DNA of 64,000 nucleotides from contig NZ_BMSE01000004.1 in the NCBI RefSeq assembly GCF_014648995.1, forward strand, positions 124,001 to 188,000. Reading direction: 5' to 3'. Origin of the DNA: Streptomyces massasporeus. GTDB lineage: Bacteria; Actinomycetota; Actinomycetes; Streptomycetales; Streptomycetaceae. A program made the translations under genes and the position numbers. The notes under the pieces were generated by a model that saw only the letters and a list, made by a program, of their open reading frames with translations, did not search any database and was not told the DNA's origin. Below are positions 23,919-32,978 of this stretch, piece after piece. Each line of letters opens with the position of its first letter. Position 1 is the first letter of the stretch.

Positions 23919-26900
23919 TCAGTCCTCCCCCTGGTGGCGGAGCGCGACCGCCGGCTCGGCGCGGCGCAGCGCCGACGCGGCGGTGATCAGCAGCAGCGGG
24001 GCGGCCACCCCCGCGAGGAGCAGGGCCACCCGGCCCACCGGGAGTTCGACGAGGACGGGCGGGACGGGCCGTGCCGCGTCGGAGGCCAGCACGATCAGCG
24101 GCACGACGGCCCGGGTCAGTACGGTGCCGAGCCCCAGTCCCGCGAGCAGTCCGGCCCCGATCAGCAGGCTCTGCTCGGTCGCGACCAGCCGGGCGAGGTC
24201 CCGGCGGGGCGTCCCCAGGGCGCGCAGCACCGCGAACTCCGAGGACCGCTCCCGCCGCGCCCCCGCGGCGCTCACCGCGAAGCCTCCGGCGGCGAGGGCC
24301 ACGGCGGCCACCGCCACCGCCGTCAACGCCGAGCGCGGGCCCGCGCCCAACGGATCCCGCAGCAGCTCGGCCGCGGTCTCGTCCCGCACCAGCACCTGCT
24401 GCGGTTCGAGATCGGGGCGCGCCCGCAGCGCTGCGGCGACCTCGGCGGCCTTGCCGGGGGCGGCGCTCACCCACCACTCCGTGGGACCGAGCGGCGCGGC
24501 GGCCCGCCGGTCCAGCACGGCATCGACGGCCCGCAGATCGAGCAGCAGCGCCCCGCCGTCCGTGACCTCCCCGTTCGGGCCGGTGGCGGTGGTCGGCAAC
24601 TCCTCCACCACCCGGACGATCCGCACCCGCACCTGCTCCCCGGACAGCGGTACGTCGACGGTGTCCCCGCGGCCGGTCCCCGCCGCCCGCAGGAAGTCCC
24701 GGGTGGCGACGGCGGCGATGCTCCGCGGCGCCCGGTCCCCGACGGTGGCGACCCGGACGCTGTAGAGCGGGGCGGTGTTGACACTCTCGTCGGGGTCGGC
24801 GCCGGTGCCGTACGACACGGTCAGCGGCGTGGTCCCGGACACGGTGGGCTTCGTGGCGGCACGAGTGAGGACGGTGCCGTTCTCCGTCACGGTCCGGCCG
24901 CCCCGCCAGCGCGTTCCGGCGGGCGCGGGAACAGTCCGGGCGGCGCCGTCGAGGCCGGTGGCGAGCAGCCGTTCGACGGTGAACCGGTGCTGTTCCGGGC
25001 GTCCGACGGGAGCGGTGTCGTCGAGCTGGAGCCCGGTCAGCCGCAGCGGTCCGGCCGGGGCCGCACGGCGGCCCGTCGCCGTCACGTCCAGATCGAGCGC
25101 GATCCGGCGCACCCGGCCGTCCACCGGGATCTCCCCGCCGCCCAGCCGGTACGCGATCCCGTACCGGTCCTCGACGACCGCCGTCAGTCGGGGTGCGCGG
25201 CCGGAGGGGGAGGAGCCGCCCCGGGCCCGCACGTCGGTGATCCGCACGTCGAGGGCGAGCCGCCGGGTGCCGTCGGGCAGCCGTATCGCCCGGTCCTCGT
25301 CCCGCCCGGGCGGGGCCAGGGACCGCAGCAGCTTCGCCGGGGCCTCGTCGGCGAGGTCGCCGCGCATCAGCATCCCGTCCCCGGCACGGGCCGTGTCCAG
25401 GGCGAGGACCGTCGCGTCGCGGCCGCCGGAGAGGCTCAGGGCGGTGCGGTGCGCGGGAGCGGCGGCCCGGGCGCCGGGCAGCGCGGCGTAGAGGCCGGTC
25501 TGCCCGGGACTGCCCGGCCGGTAGTCGAGAACCCGCACGGAGGCGCCCGTCCCGAAGTCGGCCTGGTCGCCCTGCGAGCGGTCCCAGGACGCGCCGTGCC
25601 CGATCGCCAGCATCCCGGTCGCCACGGCGATGACCAGCAGCAGCACCGGACCCGCCCCGCGCAGCGGGCGCCGGCTGAACTGCCAGCCCGCGAGCGCCGC
25701 CGGCAGCCCACGCCCGCTCGCGGAGCGCCGTTCCGCAAGCCGGGCCGCGAGCGGCAGCAGACGCAGCGTCAGCACCGTGCCCGCCAGCAGGGCCAGCGCG
25801 GGCGCCGCGACCAGCAGCGGATCGATGCCCAGCCGGCCGGCCCGGTCCCGGCTGAGCACACCGCCGCCGCTCGCGTCGGTCTGCCGCTGAAGCTGCCAGT
25901 ACGCCACGCCCGCGATCAGCAGCAGCGCGGCATCGGCTCCGGCGCGCACGGGAGCGGCCGTCGTGGTGGCACGGACCCGCCGCAGCCGTACGGGCACGCT
26001 TGCCGTCGCCGCCAGCGCGGGCCCCACCACCGCCACCGCGCACGCCAGTGCCACGCCGGCCGCGACCAGCCAGACCCGGCCCGTCGGAGCGGTGTCGAGC
26101 CGCAGACCGATCCGCTCGAGCGAGGACCACCGGGCCAGCAGCCGGGCCAGCGGGCCGGACAGCAACGCGGCACAGACCGCGGCCGGCACCGCCAGCAGCA
26201 GCGCCTCCAGCGCGGCGAGCGACGCGATCCGGCCGCGCGATCCGCCCCGGGCCCGCAGCAGTTCGGTCTCGCCGGCGCGCTCGCCGTCCAGCAGCCGGGC
26301 CACCAGCAGCAGCGCGTACCCGGCGAGCAGCACCAGCTGCACGGAGACGATCACCAGGGTGGAGCGGGACACCAGCAGGGTCCGCGCGGTCCGGTCCAGG
26401 ACGTCCGGCAGCCCGGTGCGCACGCTCGCGTCGCCCCCGAGCGCCGGGTCCCCGCGCAGCGCTTCGGCTCCGCGCACGGCGTCCGCGCGGAGCCCGCCGA
26501 TGCCGCCCGTGGTGAAGGTCCGGTAGTCGGCCGTCGCCACCCAGCCGGTGTTGTCCTCGGAGGTGCGGCCGGAGGCGAGCACCGACGCGTCGGCCAGCAA
26601 AGGTCCGTAGGTGGTGAAGGCGAGGGTGCGTACGCCCTGGCCGCCGACGGTGTCCGCCTGCCAGTAGGGATCGGAGCTGTCGGCCGCCCGGTACACCCCG
26701 CTCACCCGTACCCGCAGAGGTGCGCCGCCCAGCCGGTCGGTGAGCGTGAGGCGTGCTCCGGCCCGCAGCTTCAGCCGGTGGGCGGCCGTCTCGGGCAGGG
26801 CGACGGGCACGGTGGCGTCGCCGTCCGCCCGGGCCGGCCCGGGCAGGGCGCCCGAGACCAGCCGGATCCGGGACCGGTCGAGAGCGGCGAGATGCGTGAG

Positions 26901-27254
26901 GTCGGGCTGCCCGGCCCGGGCGTCGGCGTCCTGGAGGGAGCGGGGCAGCGCGTACGGCCCGGACCGCTCCAGCCGCCGCACGGTCACCGGCAGCCCGCCG
27001 AACACCTCCCGCGCCCCGCGCACCACGGCCCGGTGCGCCGCGTCCCGCTCCTGCCGGGGCACGTCCGCCTCGACGACGAGGGAGGCGGAGACCGCGGCCC
27101 GGCCGCCCAGGGTGCTGCGCAGCGCCGCGTTCCCGACGGAGCCGGAGAAGGCCGCGAGGGCGGCGAGCACCGAGGTGGTCAGCAGGACGGCGAGCAGGGC
27201 GGCGGTGAGCAGCAGCCGATGCGCGCGCAGGCGCAGCATCAGTAAGCCCGTCAC
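23919..27254 (-). CDS. very large FtsX-like ABC permease
   Basis: A 1111-residue permease, the first gene of the three-gene - strand unit. The first helix is close to the N-terminus (LLLTAALLAVLLTTSVLAAL); a long extracytoplasmic domain follows, then paired FtsX helix bundles (around 290-480) and a final bundle in the last 250 residues. I start it at GTG 27254 because GGGGGAAGA lies directly upstream; the open frame extends 25 codons further (27329) without a better signal. Together with the 909-residue protein it would form a heterodimeric exporter. A divergent ATPase gene starts 137 bp away. Confidence 0.86.
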   Translation of the reverse strand: MTGLLMLRLRAHRLLLTAALLAVLLTTSVLAALAAFSGSVGNAALRSTLGGRAAVSASLVVEADVPRQERDAAHRAVVRGAREVFGGLPVTVRRLERSGPYALPRSLQDADARAGQPDLTHLAALDRSRIRLVSGALPGPARADGDATVPVALPETAAHRLKLRAGARLTLTDRLGGAPLRVRVSGVYRAADSSDPYWQADTVGGQGVRTLAFTTYGPLLADASVLASGRTSEDNTGWVATADYRTFTTGGIGGLRADAVRGAEALRGDPALGGDASVRTGLPDVLDRTARTLLVSRSTLVIVSVQLVLLAGYALLLVARLLDGERAGETELLRARGGSRGRIASLAALEALLLAVPAAVCAALLSGPLARLLARWSSLERIGLRLDTAPTGRVWLVAAGVALACAVAVVGPALAATASVPVRLRRVRATTTAAPVRAGADAALLLIAGVAYWQLQRQTDASGGGVLSRDRAGRLGIDPLLVAAPALALLAGTVLTLRLLPLAARLAERRSASGRGLPAALAGWQFSRRPLRGAGPVLLLVIAVATGMLAIGHGASWDRSQGDQADFGTGASVRVLDYRPGSPGQTGLYAALPGARAAAPAHRTALSLSGGRDATVLALDTARAGDGMLMRGDLADEAPAKLLRSLAPPGRDEDRAIRLPDGTRRLALDVRITDVRARGGSSPSGRAPRLTAVVEDRYGIAYRLGGGEIPVDGRVRRIALDLDVTATGRRAAPAGPLRLTGLQLDDTAPVGRPEQHRFTVERLLATGLDGAARTVPAPAGTRWRGGRTVTENGTVLTRAATKPTVSGTTPLTVSYGTGADPDESVNTAPLYSVRVATVGDRAPRSIAAVATRDFLRAAGTGRGDTVDVPLSGEQVRVRIVRVVEELPTTATGPNGEVTDGGALLLDLRAVDAVLDRRAAAPLGPTEWWVSAAPGKAAEVAAALRARPDLEPQQVLVRDETAAELLRDPLGAGPRSALTAVAVAAVALAAGGFAVSAAGARRERSSEFAVLRALGTPRRDLARLVATEQSLLIGAGLLAGLGLGTVLTRAVVPLIVLASDAARPVPPVLVELPVGRVALLLAGVAAPLLLITAASALRRAEPAVALRHQGED

Positions 27255-27355
27255 TCTTCCCCCACCCGATGCGCGAGCCGCTTTCCCCCAACCCGGCATG
27301 CATATCACGGCGTTGCCCACCCGGAACATGAGTGCGATCGCGGGTTGTCCGGCCC

Positions 27356-27383
27356 TTGACCGCCCGGACCGCTTCCGTATGGG
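27356..27383 (+). promoter_or_regulatory. candidate leaderless promoter of the second ABC ATPase
   Basis: TTGACC (27356-27361), a 16-base spacer and TATGGG (27378-27383) match vegetative Streptomyces promoters. The predicted transcript start (about 27390-27392) coincides with the ATG at 27392, so the mRNA would be leaderless, in agreement with the lack of a good Shine-Dalgarno. Confidence 0.5.
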
Positions 27384-27391
27384 ATGCGGTG

Positions 27392-28123
27392 ATGACCGAG
27401 AACGCCAACCCGGGACCCGGCGCCGCCCTCGCCGGCGAAGCGCCCGGGGAGCCGATGCTGCGGGTGGAGGACCTGCACCACTCCTACGGCACGGGGGCCG
27501 CGGCCGTGCACGCGCTGCGCGGGGCCTCCTTCGCCGTCCGGCGCGGTGAACTCGTCGCCCTCAAGGGCCGTTCGGGCTCCGGCAAGTCGACGCTGCTCCA
27601 TCTGATCGGCGGCCTCGATTCCCCGCAGCGCGGCCGGGTCGTGGTGGACGGCACCGACCTGTCCGCGCTCGGCGAGAGCGAGCTGCTGGAACTGCGCCGG
27701 GACCGGATCGGTTTCGTCTTCCAGTCCTTCGGGCTCATCCCCATCCTCACCGCCGCCGAGAACGTGGGCGTGCCGCTGCGGCTGCGCCGGACCGAGCCGC
27801 GGGAACGCGAGGAGCGGGTGGCGCTGCTGCTGGCCCTGGTGGGACTGGCCGGCCACGAGACACAGCGGCCCGCCGAGCTCTCCGGCGGGCAGCAGCAGCG
27901 GGTCGCCATCGCCCGGGCCCTCGCCAACAGCCCGGCCCTGCTGCTCGCCGACGAGCCGACCGGCCAGCTCGACGCCGCCACCGGCCTGGCGGTGATGGAG
28001 CTGCTGCGGGCCGTGGTCCGCAGCGAGGGCGTCACGGCCCTCGTCGCCACCCACGACCCCCAACTCCTCGGCCTGGCCGACCGGGTGCTGGAGCTGAGCG
28101 ACGGTGCGGTCGTCGAGGACTGA
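27392..28123 (+). CDS. MacB/LolD-type ABC transporter ATPase
   Basis: A 243-residue ATPase with Walker A GRSGSGKST (59-67), signature LSGGQQQRVAIARAL, Walker B LLLADEPTGQLD and switch His in VATHDP. It is divergent from, and presumably works with, the two FtsX-like permeases (21188-27254), giving that system two different ATPases; this one lacks the AbrB-like tail of the other. I chose the ATG at 27392 because a promoter-like sequence places the transcript start there; an ATG 60 bases upstream would lie within that promoter. Confidence 0.9.
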   Translation: MTENANPGPGAALAGEAPGEPMLRVEDLHHSYGTGAAAVHALRGASFAVRRGELVALKGRSGSGKSTLLHLIGGLDSPQRGRVVVDGTDLSALGESELLELRRDRIGFVFQSFGLIPILTAAENVGVPLRLRRTEPREREERVALLLALVGLAGHETQRPAELSGGQQQRVAIARALANSPALLLADEPTGQLDAATGLAVMELLRAVVRSEGVTALVATHDPQLLGLADRVLELSDGAVVED

Positions 28124-28194
28124 TCGGAGCAGTGGTCCGGTTCAGGAGTGAACGGGGCGGTGGTCCTGGAGTGATCGGAGCGGTTGTCGAGGAG
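28121..28194. repeat. three imperfect tandem repeats starting at the ATPase stop codon
   Basis: Units of 28, 23 and 23 bp (28121-28148, 28149-28171, 28172-28194) follow the pattern TGA-xCGGxGC-GGTxGTC-xxGGAG. The first TGA is the ATPase stop. The tail of the ATPase coding sequence (GGTGCGGTCGTCGAGGAC) resembles the same unit, so the array looks like serial duplication of the gene's end. The last unit supplies the GGAG Shine-Dalgarno of the next gene. Confidence 0.65.
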
Positions 28195-28201
28195 TGAGAG
28201 G

Positions 28202-28945
28202 ATGCGGCCCATGGTCGCGATCAGTCTGAGCAAGGTGCAGGAGACCGCCCCCGCCCTGGTGGACCTCTACAAGAGCGCCGGGGTGTCCCTCACCAAGCAC
28301 GGCCTCGACGGGCTGCGGGCCGCGGTCTACCTGGTGGTCGACTACTCCGGCTCGATGAAGCCGTACTACAAGGACGGCAGTGTGCAGGCGCTGGCCGACC
28401 GGGTGCTCGGGCTGTCGGCGCACCTGGACGACGACGGCAGCGTGCCCGTGGTGTTCTTCTCCACCGACGTCGACGCCGTCACCGACATCGCGCTCGCCGA
28501 CCACCGCGGAAAGATCGAGCGGATCGTGGCCGGGCTCGGGCACATGGGGAAGACCGGCTACCACCTGGCGATGGACGCCGTGATCGACCACTACCTCGAC
28601 AGCGGGGCGGCCGAGCCCGCCCTGGTGGTCTTCCAGACCGACGGCGGACCCATCAACAAGCTCGCCGCCGAACGGTACCTGTGCAAGGCGGCCAAGCTGC
28701 CGCTGTTCTGGCAGTTCATCGGGTTCGGCGACCCGGGCAGCAGACAGTTCGACTTCCTGCGCAAGCTGGACGAGCTGGCCGTGCCGGGCAAGCGGGTCGT
28801 CGACAACGCGGGGTTCTTCCACGCGGGGGAGGATCCCCGGAAGGTCTCGGACACCGAGCTGTACGACCGGCTGGTCGGCGAGTTCCCGAAGTGGCTGGTG
28901 GCCGCGCGGGCCCAGGGCATCGTCAGGGGCCCCGGCAGCCGCTGA
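28202..28945 (+). CDS. von Willebrand factor A domain protein (TerF-like)
   Basis: A 247-residue protein made of a single vWA domain of the kind found in TerF/TerY-like proteins. MIDAS residues are visible: DYSGSM (47-52), the Thr in GKTGYH, and the Asp in QTDGGP. Such proteins bind a metal ion and mediate protein contacts, but no TerD-family gene is nearby. ATG 28202 has GGAG 7 bases upstream; ATG 28211 (MVAISLSK) is a reasonable alternative. The Shine-Dalgarno is supplied by the repeat array at 28121-28194. Confidence 0.85.
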   Translation: MRPMVAISLSKVQETAPALVDLYKSAGVSLTKHGLDGLRAAVYLVVDYSGSMKPYYKDGSVQALADRVLGLSAHLDDDGSVPVVFFSTDVDAVTDIALADHRGKIERIVAGLGHMGKTGYHLAMDAVIDHYLDSGAAEPALVVFQTDGGPINKLAAERYLCKAAKLPLFWQFIGFGDPGSRQFDFLRKLDELAVPGKRVVDNAGFFHAGEDPRKVSDTELYDRLVGEFPKWLVAARAQGIVRGPGSR

Positions 28946-29055
28946 CCGGGGCTCGCTCCCCTGGCCCAACCGCCCCGCCCCTTGGCCCACGCCCCGTTTG
29001 CACGGCCGCGACGCCGTGCCACGCTGGGAAGGATCCGACGGGGAGGCGACGACGT

Positions 29056-30708
29056 ATGGGCGACGACGGCGCACGACGGGTGTACGGGACGGACTCCGAC
29101 CGGAGACCTCCCGCCGGCAAGGGCGAGAAGCTCGCCGACTGGGCGGACGGGCGGCTCGGGCTCTACGGCCTGGCCAAGGCCAACATGCGCAAGGTCTTTC
29201 CGGACCACTGGTCCTTCATGCTGGGCGAGGTCACCCTCTACAGCTTCGTCGTGCTGATCCTCACCGGCGTCTACCTCACCCTGTTCTTCGAGCCCAGCAT
29301 GCAGGAGGTCGTCTACAACGGCTCCTACACGGAGCTCAACGGCGTGCTCATGAGCAAGGCGTTCGAGTCCACGCTGGACATCAGCTTCGATGTGCGCGGC
29401 GGGCTGCTGATCCGCCAGATCCACCACTGGGCGGCCCTGGTCTTCATCACCGGCATGCTGGTGCACATGATGCGGGTGTTCTTCACGGGCGCCTTCCGCA
29501 AGCCGCGCGAGCTGAACTGGCTCTTCGGCTGGACCCTGCTGATGCTCGGCATCATCACCGGCCTGACCGGCTACTCCCTGCCCGACGACCTGCTGTCCGG
29601 CACCGGCATCCGCTTCGCGCAGGGCGCGATCCTGTCCATCCCGATCGTCGGGACGTACCTGTCGTTCTTCCTGTTCGGCGGGGAGTTCCCGGGCGAGGAC
29701 ATCATCTCGCGGCTCTATCCCGTCCACATCCTGCTGCTGCCCGGGATCATGCTCGGCCTGGTCACCGCCCATCTGATCCTGGTCTTCTACCACAAGCACA
29801 CCCAGTTCCCGGGCCCCGGACGCAAGGAGCGGTCGGTCGTCGGGATGCCCTTCCTGCCCGTCTACATGGCCAAGGCCGGCGGCTTCTTCTTCCTCGTCTT
29901 CGGCGTCCTGACGGTGATGGGCGCCATCGCCCAGATCAACCCCGTCTGGGCCTTCGGCCCCTACCGTCCCGACCTGGTCACCACCGGCGCCCAGCCCGAC
30001 TGGTACCTCGGGTTCTCCGAGGGGCTGATCCGGGTGATGCCGGGATGGGAGATCAACTTCTGGGGGCACACGCTCGTCCTCGGCGTGTTCATCCCCTTCT
30101 CGCTCTTCCCGCTGATCCTGCTCGCCCTCGGCCTGTACCCCTTCATCGAGGCGTGGATCACCGGCGACAGACGCGAGCACCACATCCTGGACCGGCCACG
30201 CAACGTGCCCGTGCGCACCGGTCTCGGCGTGGCCTGGCTGACCCTGTACGCGGTGCTGCTGATCGGCGGCGGCAACGACATCGTCGCCACCCATCTGCAT
30301 CTGTCCATCAACGTGATCACCTGGTTCGTGCGGATCGGCGTCTTCGTGCTGCCGGTCGCCGCCTTCATCGTCACGAAGAAGATCTGCATGGGCCTGCAGC
30401 GCCGCGACCGCGCCAAGGTGCTGCACGGCAGGGAGACCGGCACCATCAAGCGGCTGCCGACCGGTGAGTACATCGAGGTCCACGAGCCCCTCGCGCAGGC
30501 CGAACTGCACACCCTCACCCAGCACGAGCAGCACCCGCCGTACGAGATCGGGCGCGAGGTCGACGCGGGGGGTGTCCGCCGCAAGGTCAAACGGTCCGAG
30601 CGGCTGCGCGCCCGGCTCGCGCAGGCCATGTACGGGCCCGACGCGCGGATCGAGAAGCCGACCGTGGCCGAATACCGGGAGATCACCGGTGGCGATCACC
30701 GGCACTGA
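29056..30708 (+). CDS. orphan cytochrome bc1-type cytochrome b (QcrB paralogue)
   Basis: A 550-residue membrane protein matching the actinobacterial cytochrome b of the quinol:cytochrome c oxidoreductase. Heme ligands are His123/His137 (H-x13-H, in RQIHHWAALVF...LVHMMR) and His224/His239 (H-x14-H). The Qo motif reads PDWY. The long hydrophilic C-terminal tail (about 440-550) is typical of actinomycetes. No Rieske protein or cytochrome c gene is adjacent, so this is a stand-alone paralogue that may serve another redox chain or replace QcrB. Its last 26 bases overlap the convergent IpdE2-like gene. GGGGAGG lies about 9 bases before the ATG. Confidence 0.9.
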   Translation: MGDDGARRVYGTDSDRRPPAGKGEKLADWADGRLGLYGLAKANMRKVFPDHWSFMLGEVTLYSFVVLILTGVYLTLFFEPSMQEVVYNGSYTELNGVLMSKAFESTLDISFDVRGGLLIRQIHHWAALVFITGMLVHMMRVFFTGAFRKPRELNWLFGWTLLMLGIITGLTGYSLPDDLLSGTGIRFAQGAILSIPIVGTYLSFFLFGGEFPGEDIISRLYPVHILLLPGIMLGLVTAHLILVFYHKHTQFPGPGRKERSVVGMPFLPVYMAKAGGFFFLVFGVLTVMGAIAQINPVWAFGPYRPDLVTTGAQPDWYLGFSEGLIRVMPGWEINFWGHTLVLGVFIPFSLFPLILLALGLYPFIEAWITGDRREHHILDRPRNVPVRTGLGVAWLTLYAVLLIGGGNDIVATHLHLSINVITWFVRIGVFVLPVAAFIVTKKICMGLQRRDRAKVLHGRETGTIKRLPTGEYIEVHEPLAQAELHTLTQHEQHPPYEIGREVDAGGVRRKVKRSERLRARLAQAMYGPDARIEKPTVAEYREITGGDHRH

Positions 30709-31642
30709 CGACCAGGGCCCGGCACTCCTCGGGCGCGCCCCAGGCGGTGCGCAGGGCCCGGGCCTTGGTCAGCCACAGCGACAGGCCGTACTCGGCGGTG
30801 TAGCCGATCGCCCCGTGCATCTGCAGCGCGGTCCGGGCGGTGGCGTACGCCGCCTCGCACGCGGCGGCCTTGGCGGCGGCGGCGTCGCAGGGCTCCATGG
30901 TCAGCGCGGCGCCGAACACCAGCGGGCGCGCGAACTCCAGGGCGATCCTCGCGTCGGCCAGCCGGTGCTTGACCGCCTGGAACGCCCCGACGGGGACACC
31001 GAACTGGGTGCGCTGCTTGACGTATCCGACCGTTCTGTCGAGCAGTGCCAGGCCCAGGCCGAGGGCCTGCGCGGCGGTGGCGAGGCGGGCCCAGGTGAGG
31101 GCCTCGTCCGCGGTGAGCGCGAGGAGGTCGCCGCCGGGGAGGAGCGGGGTGAGGCGGCGGGCCGGGTCGAGGGAGGGGCGCACGGGGCCGTGGCCGGGGG
31201 AGAGGCGGATGCGGCCGGGCTCCCAGGAGATCCGGAGGGCGGCCGCGTCGCCGTCCAGGGCGTACGCCCCCTCGGCGGCCACCGTCGCCATCGTCTCCCC
31301 GGACGCCAGCGCCGGCAGCAGTCGTTTCGCCGTCCCCGGGTCCGCCCCTTCGAGGAGCACCGCCGCTGTGACCGTCTCGACGAGGGGCCCCGGCACCGCG
31401 TGGCGGCCCAGCTCCACGAAGGCCGCGGCCAGTTCGACCGGCCGCGGGCCCAGGCCCTCGTACGCCTCCGGCACCGCCAGCGCGAACACGCCCGCGTCCG
31501 CCACGCGGGACCACAGCGCCCGCCCGCTCGCATGGTCGCCCCGGCTCCAGTCCCGGATCACCGCCGGGGTGTCCGCCGCCGTCAGCAGGGCGTCCAGCGA
31601 CGCGGCGAAGGCCCGCTGCTCGGCATCGAGGAGGAAGCGCAT
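30683..31642 (-). CDS. ipdE2: acyl-CoA dehydrogenase, IpdE2-like subunit
   Basis: A 319-residue short acyl-CoA dehydrogenase homologue of about the length of the FadE32/IpdE2 subunit of M. tuberculosis. It has the N-terminal helical domain, a reduced middle domain, and the C-terminal flavin and substrate helices (KQRTQFGVPVGAFQAVKHRLAD; GAIGYTAEYGLSLWL). With the 379-residue gene upstream it should form the alpha2-beta2 enzyme that dehydrogenates an indane-ring CoA ester during HIP degradation. Assignment to IpdE2 is by size, pairing and context. A 33-bp repeat array occupies the 148 bp between the two genes; the 3' end overlaps the cytochrome b gene. Confidence 0.75.
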   Translation of the reverse strand: MRFLLDAEQRAFAASLDALLTAADTPAVIRDWSRGDHASGRALWSRVADAGVFALAVPEAYEGLGPRPVELAAAFVELGRHAVPGPLVETVTAAVLLEGADPGTAKRLLPALASGETMATVAAEGAYALDGDAAALRISWEPGRIRLSPGHGPVRPSLDPARRLTPLLPGGDLLALTADEALTWARLATAAQALGLGLALLDRTVGYVKQRTQFGVPVGAFQAVKHRLADARIALEFARPLVFGAALTMEPCDAAAAKAAACEAAYATARTALQMHGAIGYTAEYGLSLWLTKARALRTAWGAPEECRALVVSAGDRHR

Positions 31643-31683
31643 CACAGGTGCCCCTTCGGTGTTGCCTGCCGCGGCACCGGCGC

Positions 31684-31815
31684 CCCGGGCGTCGGCGGCG
31701 GCTCTTGGGCTGAGGTCCCGGGCGTCGGCGGAGGCCCTTCGGCAGAGACCCCCGGCGTCGGCAGCGGCCCTCCGGCAGAGACCCCCGGCATCAGCGGCGC
31801 CCCTTCGGCAGGCCG
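31684..31815. repeat. four tandem 33-bp imperfect repeats between ipdE1 and ipdE2
   Basis: Units begin at 31684, 31717, 31750 and 31783 with CCC(G/C)GGCGTCGGC. The fourth unit includes the ipdE1 stop codon (31791-31793) and its last codons, so the array looks like outward duplication of the gene's 3' end. The 33-bp period keeps a reading frame open in line with ipdE2, but no start codon or conserved protein supports translation there. Confidence 0.7.
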
Positions 31816-32930
31816 AGCAGGCGCTCGGCGATGATGTCGCGCTGGATCTCGTTCGTGCCCGCGTAGAGAGGTCCGGCGAGGGCGAAGACGTACCGCTCCG
31901 CCCAGTCGGTGTCCGCCATCTCACCCTCCGGGCCGAGCAGGTCGAGGGCCGTCTCGTGCACGGCGATGTCCAGCTCGGACCAGAAGACCTTGCTGAGGCT
32001 CGACTCGGGGCCGGCGCTCTCGCCGTCCAGGAGGCGGGAGGCGGCCGCGTAGGTGAAGAGCTGGTAGGCGCGGGCGCCGATCAGGGCGTCGGCCACCCGG
32101 TCCCGCACGGACGCCGGCCGGCCCTGCCGCCGCCACAGCTCCTCCAGCCGGCGGGCCGAGGCGAGGAAACGGCCGGGGGAGCGGAGCATCAGCCCGCGTT
32201 CGTTGCCCGCCGTCGACATCGCGATCCGCCAGCCCCGGCCCGGCTCGCCGATCACGTCCTCGTCGGGCACGAAGACCTCGTCCAGGAACAGCTCCGCGAA
32301 GGCCGGCTTGCCGTCGAGGCGGGCGATCGGGCGGACCGTGACACCCGGGGCGCGCAGACCGAACATCAGGTACGTCAGACCCTGGTGGGGTTTCGCCGCG
32401 TCCGGGTCGCTGCGGAACAGACCGAAGGCGCGATCGGCGAACGCGGCCCGCGAGGACCAGGTCTTCTGGCCGGTCAGCAGCCAGCCGCCGTCCGTGCGCA
32501 CGGCCCTCGCCCGCAGGGACGCCAGGTCCGAACCGGCCTCCGGTTCCGACCAGGCCTGCGCCCAGATCACCTCGCCGGAGGCCATCGGGGGCAGCACCCG
32601 GGCCCGCTGCTCCTCGGTGCCGTGGTCGAGGAGGGTCGGGGCGAGCAGCTGAATGCCGTTCTGGCCGACGCGGCCCGGCGCGTGGGCCGCCCAGTACTCC
32701 TCCTCGAAGAGCAGCCACCGCAGGAGCCCCGCGTCCCTCCCGCCGTAGCGCGAAGGCCAGTTGACGACCGACCAGCGGTCCGCTGCGAGCTCCGCCTCCC
32801 AGGAGCGGTGTGCGGCGAAGCCCTCCTCGGTCTCCAGGGAGGGCAGGGGTGCGCGCGGCACGTGCGCGCGCAGCCACTCCCGCACCTCGGCGCGGAACGC
32901 CTCGTCCGCCGGGGAGAACACCAGGTCCAT
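31791..32930 (-). CDS. ipdE1: acyl-CoA dehydrogenase, IpdE1-like subunit
   Basis: A 379-residue acyl-CoA dehydrogenase. Seen: WPSRYGGRDAG in the N-terminal domain, the flavin-contacting SEPEAGSDLASLRARA, the beta-domain GQKTWSSRAAFAD, ERGLMLRSPGRFL, and the C-terminal AGPLYAGTNEIQRDIIAERLLGLP. The size matches FadE31/IpdE1 of the KstR2 regulon, and it is followed by the short IpdE2-like partner. It is transcribed divergently from the IpdF-like gene from a 48-bp region containing a KstR2-like palindrome. FadE30 is an alternative identity for this longer subunit. Confidence 0.75.
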   Translation of the reverse strand: MDLVFSPADEAFRAEVREWLRAHVPRAPLPSLETEEGFAAHRSWEAELAADRWSVVNWPSRYGGRDAGLLRWLLFEEEYWAAHAPGRVGQNGIQLLAPTLLDHGTEEQRARVLPPMASGEVIWAQAWSEPEAGSDLASLRARAVRTDGGWLLTGQKTWSSRAAFADRAFGLFRSDPDAAKPHQGLTYLMFGLRAPGVTVRPIARLDGKPAFAELFLDEVFVPDEDVIGEPGRGWRIAMSTAGNERGLMLRSPGRFLASARRLEELWRRQGRPASVRDRVADALIGARAYQLFTYAAASRLLDGESAGPESSLSKVFWSELDIAVHETALDLLGPEGEMADTDWAERYVFALAGPLYAGTNEIQRDIIAERLLGLPKGRR

Positions 32931-32948
32931 GACCGCCCCTCCTTCCCT

Positions 32949-32962
32949 AACAAGTGTTTGGT
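32949..32962. promoter_or_regulatory. KstR2-like operator 1
   Basis: AACAAGTGTTTGGT matches the KstR2 palindrome AnCAAGnnCTTGnT (recalled from mycobacterial work) at all but one fixed position. It is flanked by CTAAC and GGTTAG, forming a longer imperfect palindrome (32947-32969), and lies in the 48-bp gap between the divergent ipdE1 and ipdF starts. Confidence 0.7.
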
Positions 32963-32978
32963 AGGTTAGCGTGAGCCC

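Noticed and set aside
31643..31924. An N-terminal extension of the IpdE2-like protein through GGLCRRAAADA-like repeats
   Set aside because: The frame is open only because the repeat period is 33 bp; the acyl-CoA dehydrogenase domain begins at MRFLLDAEQ.
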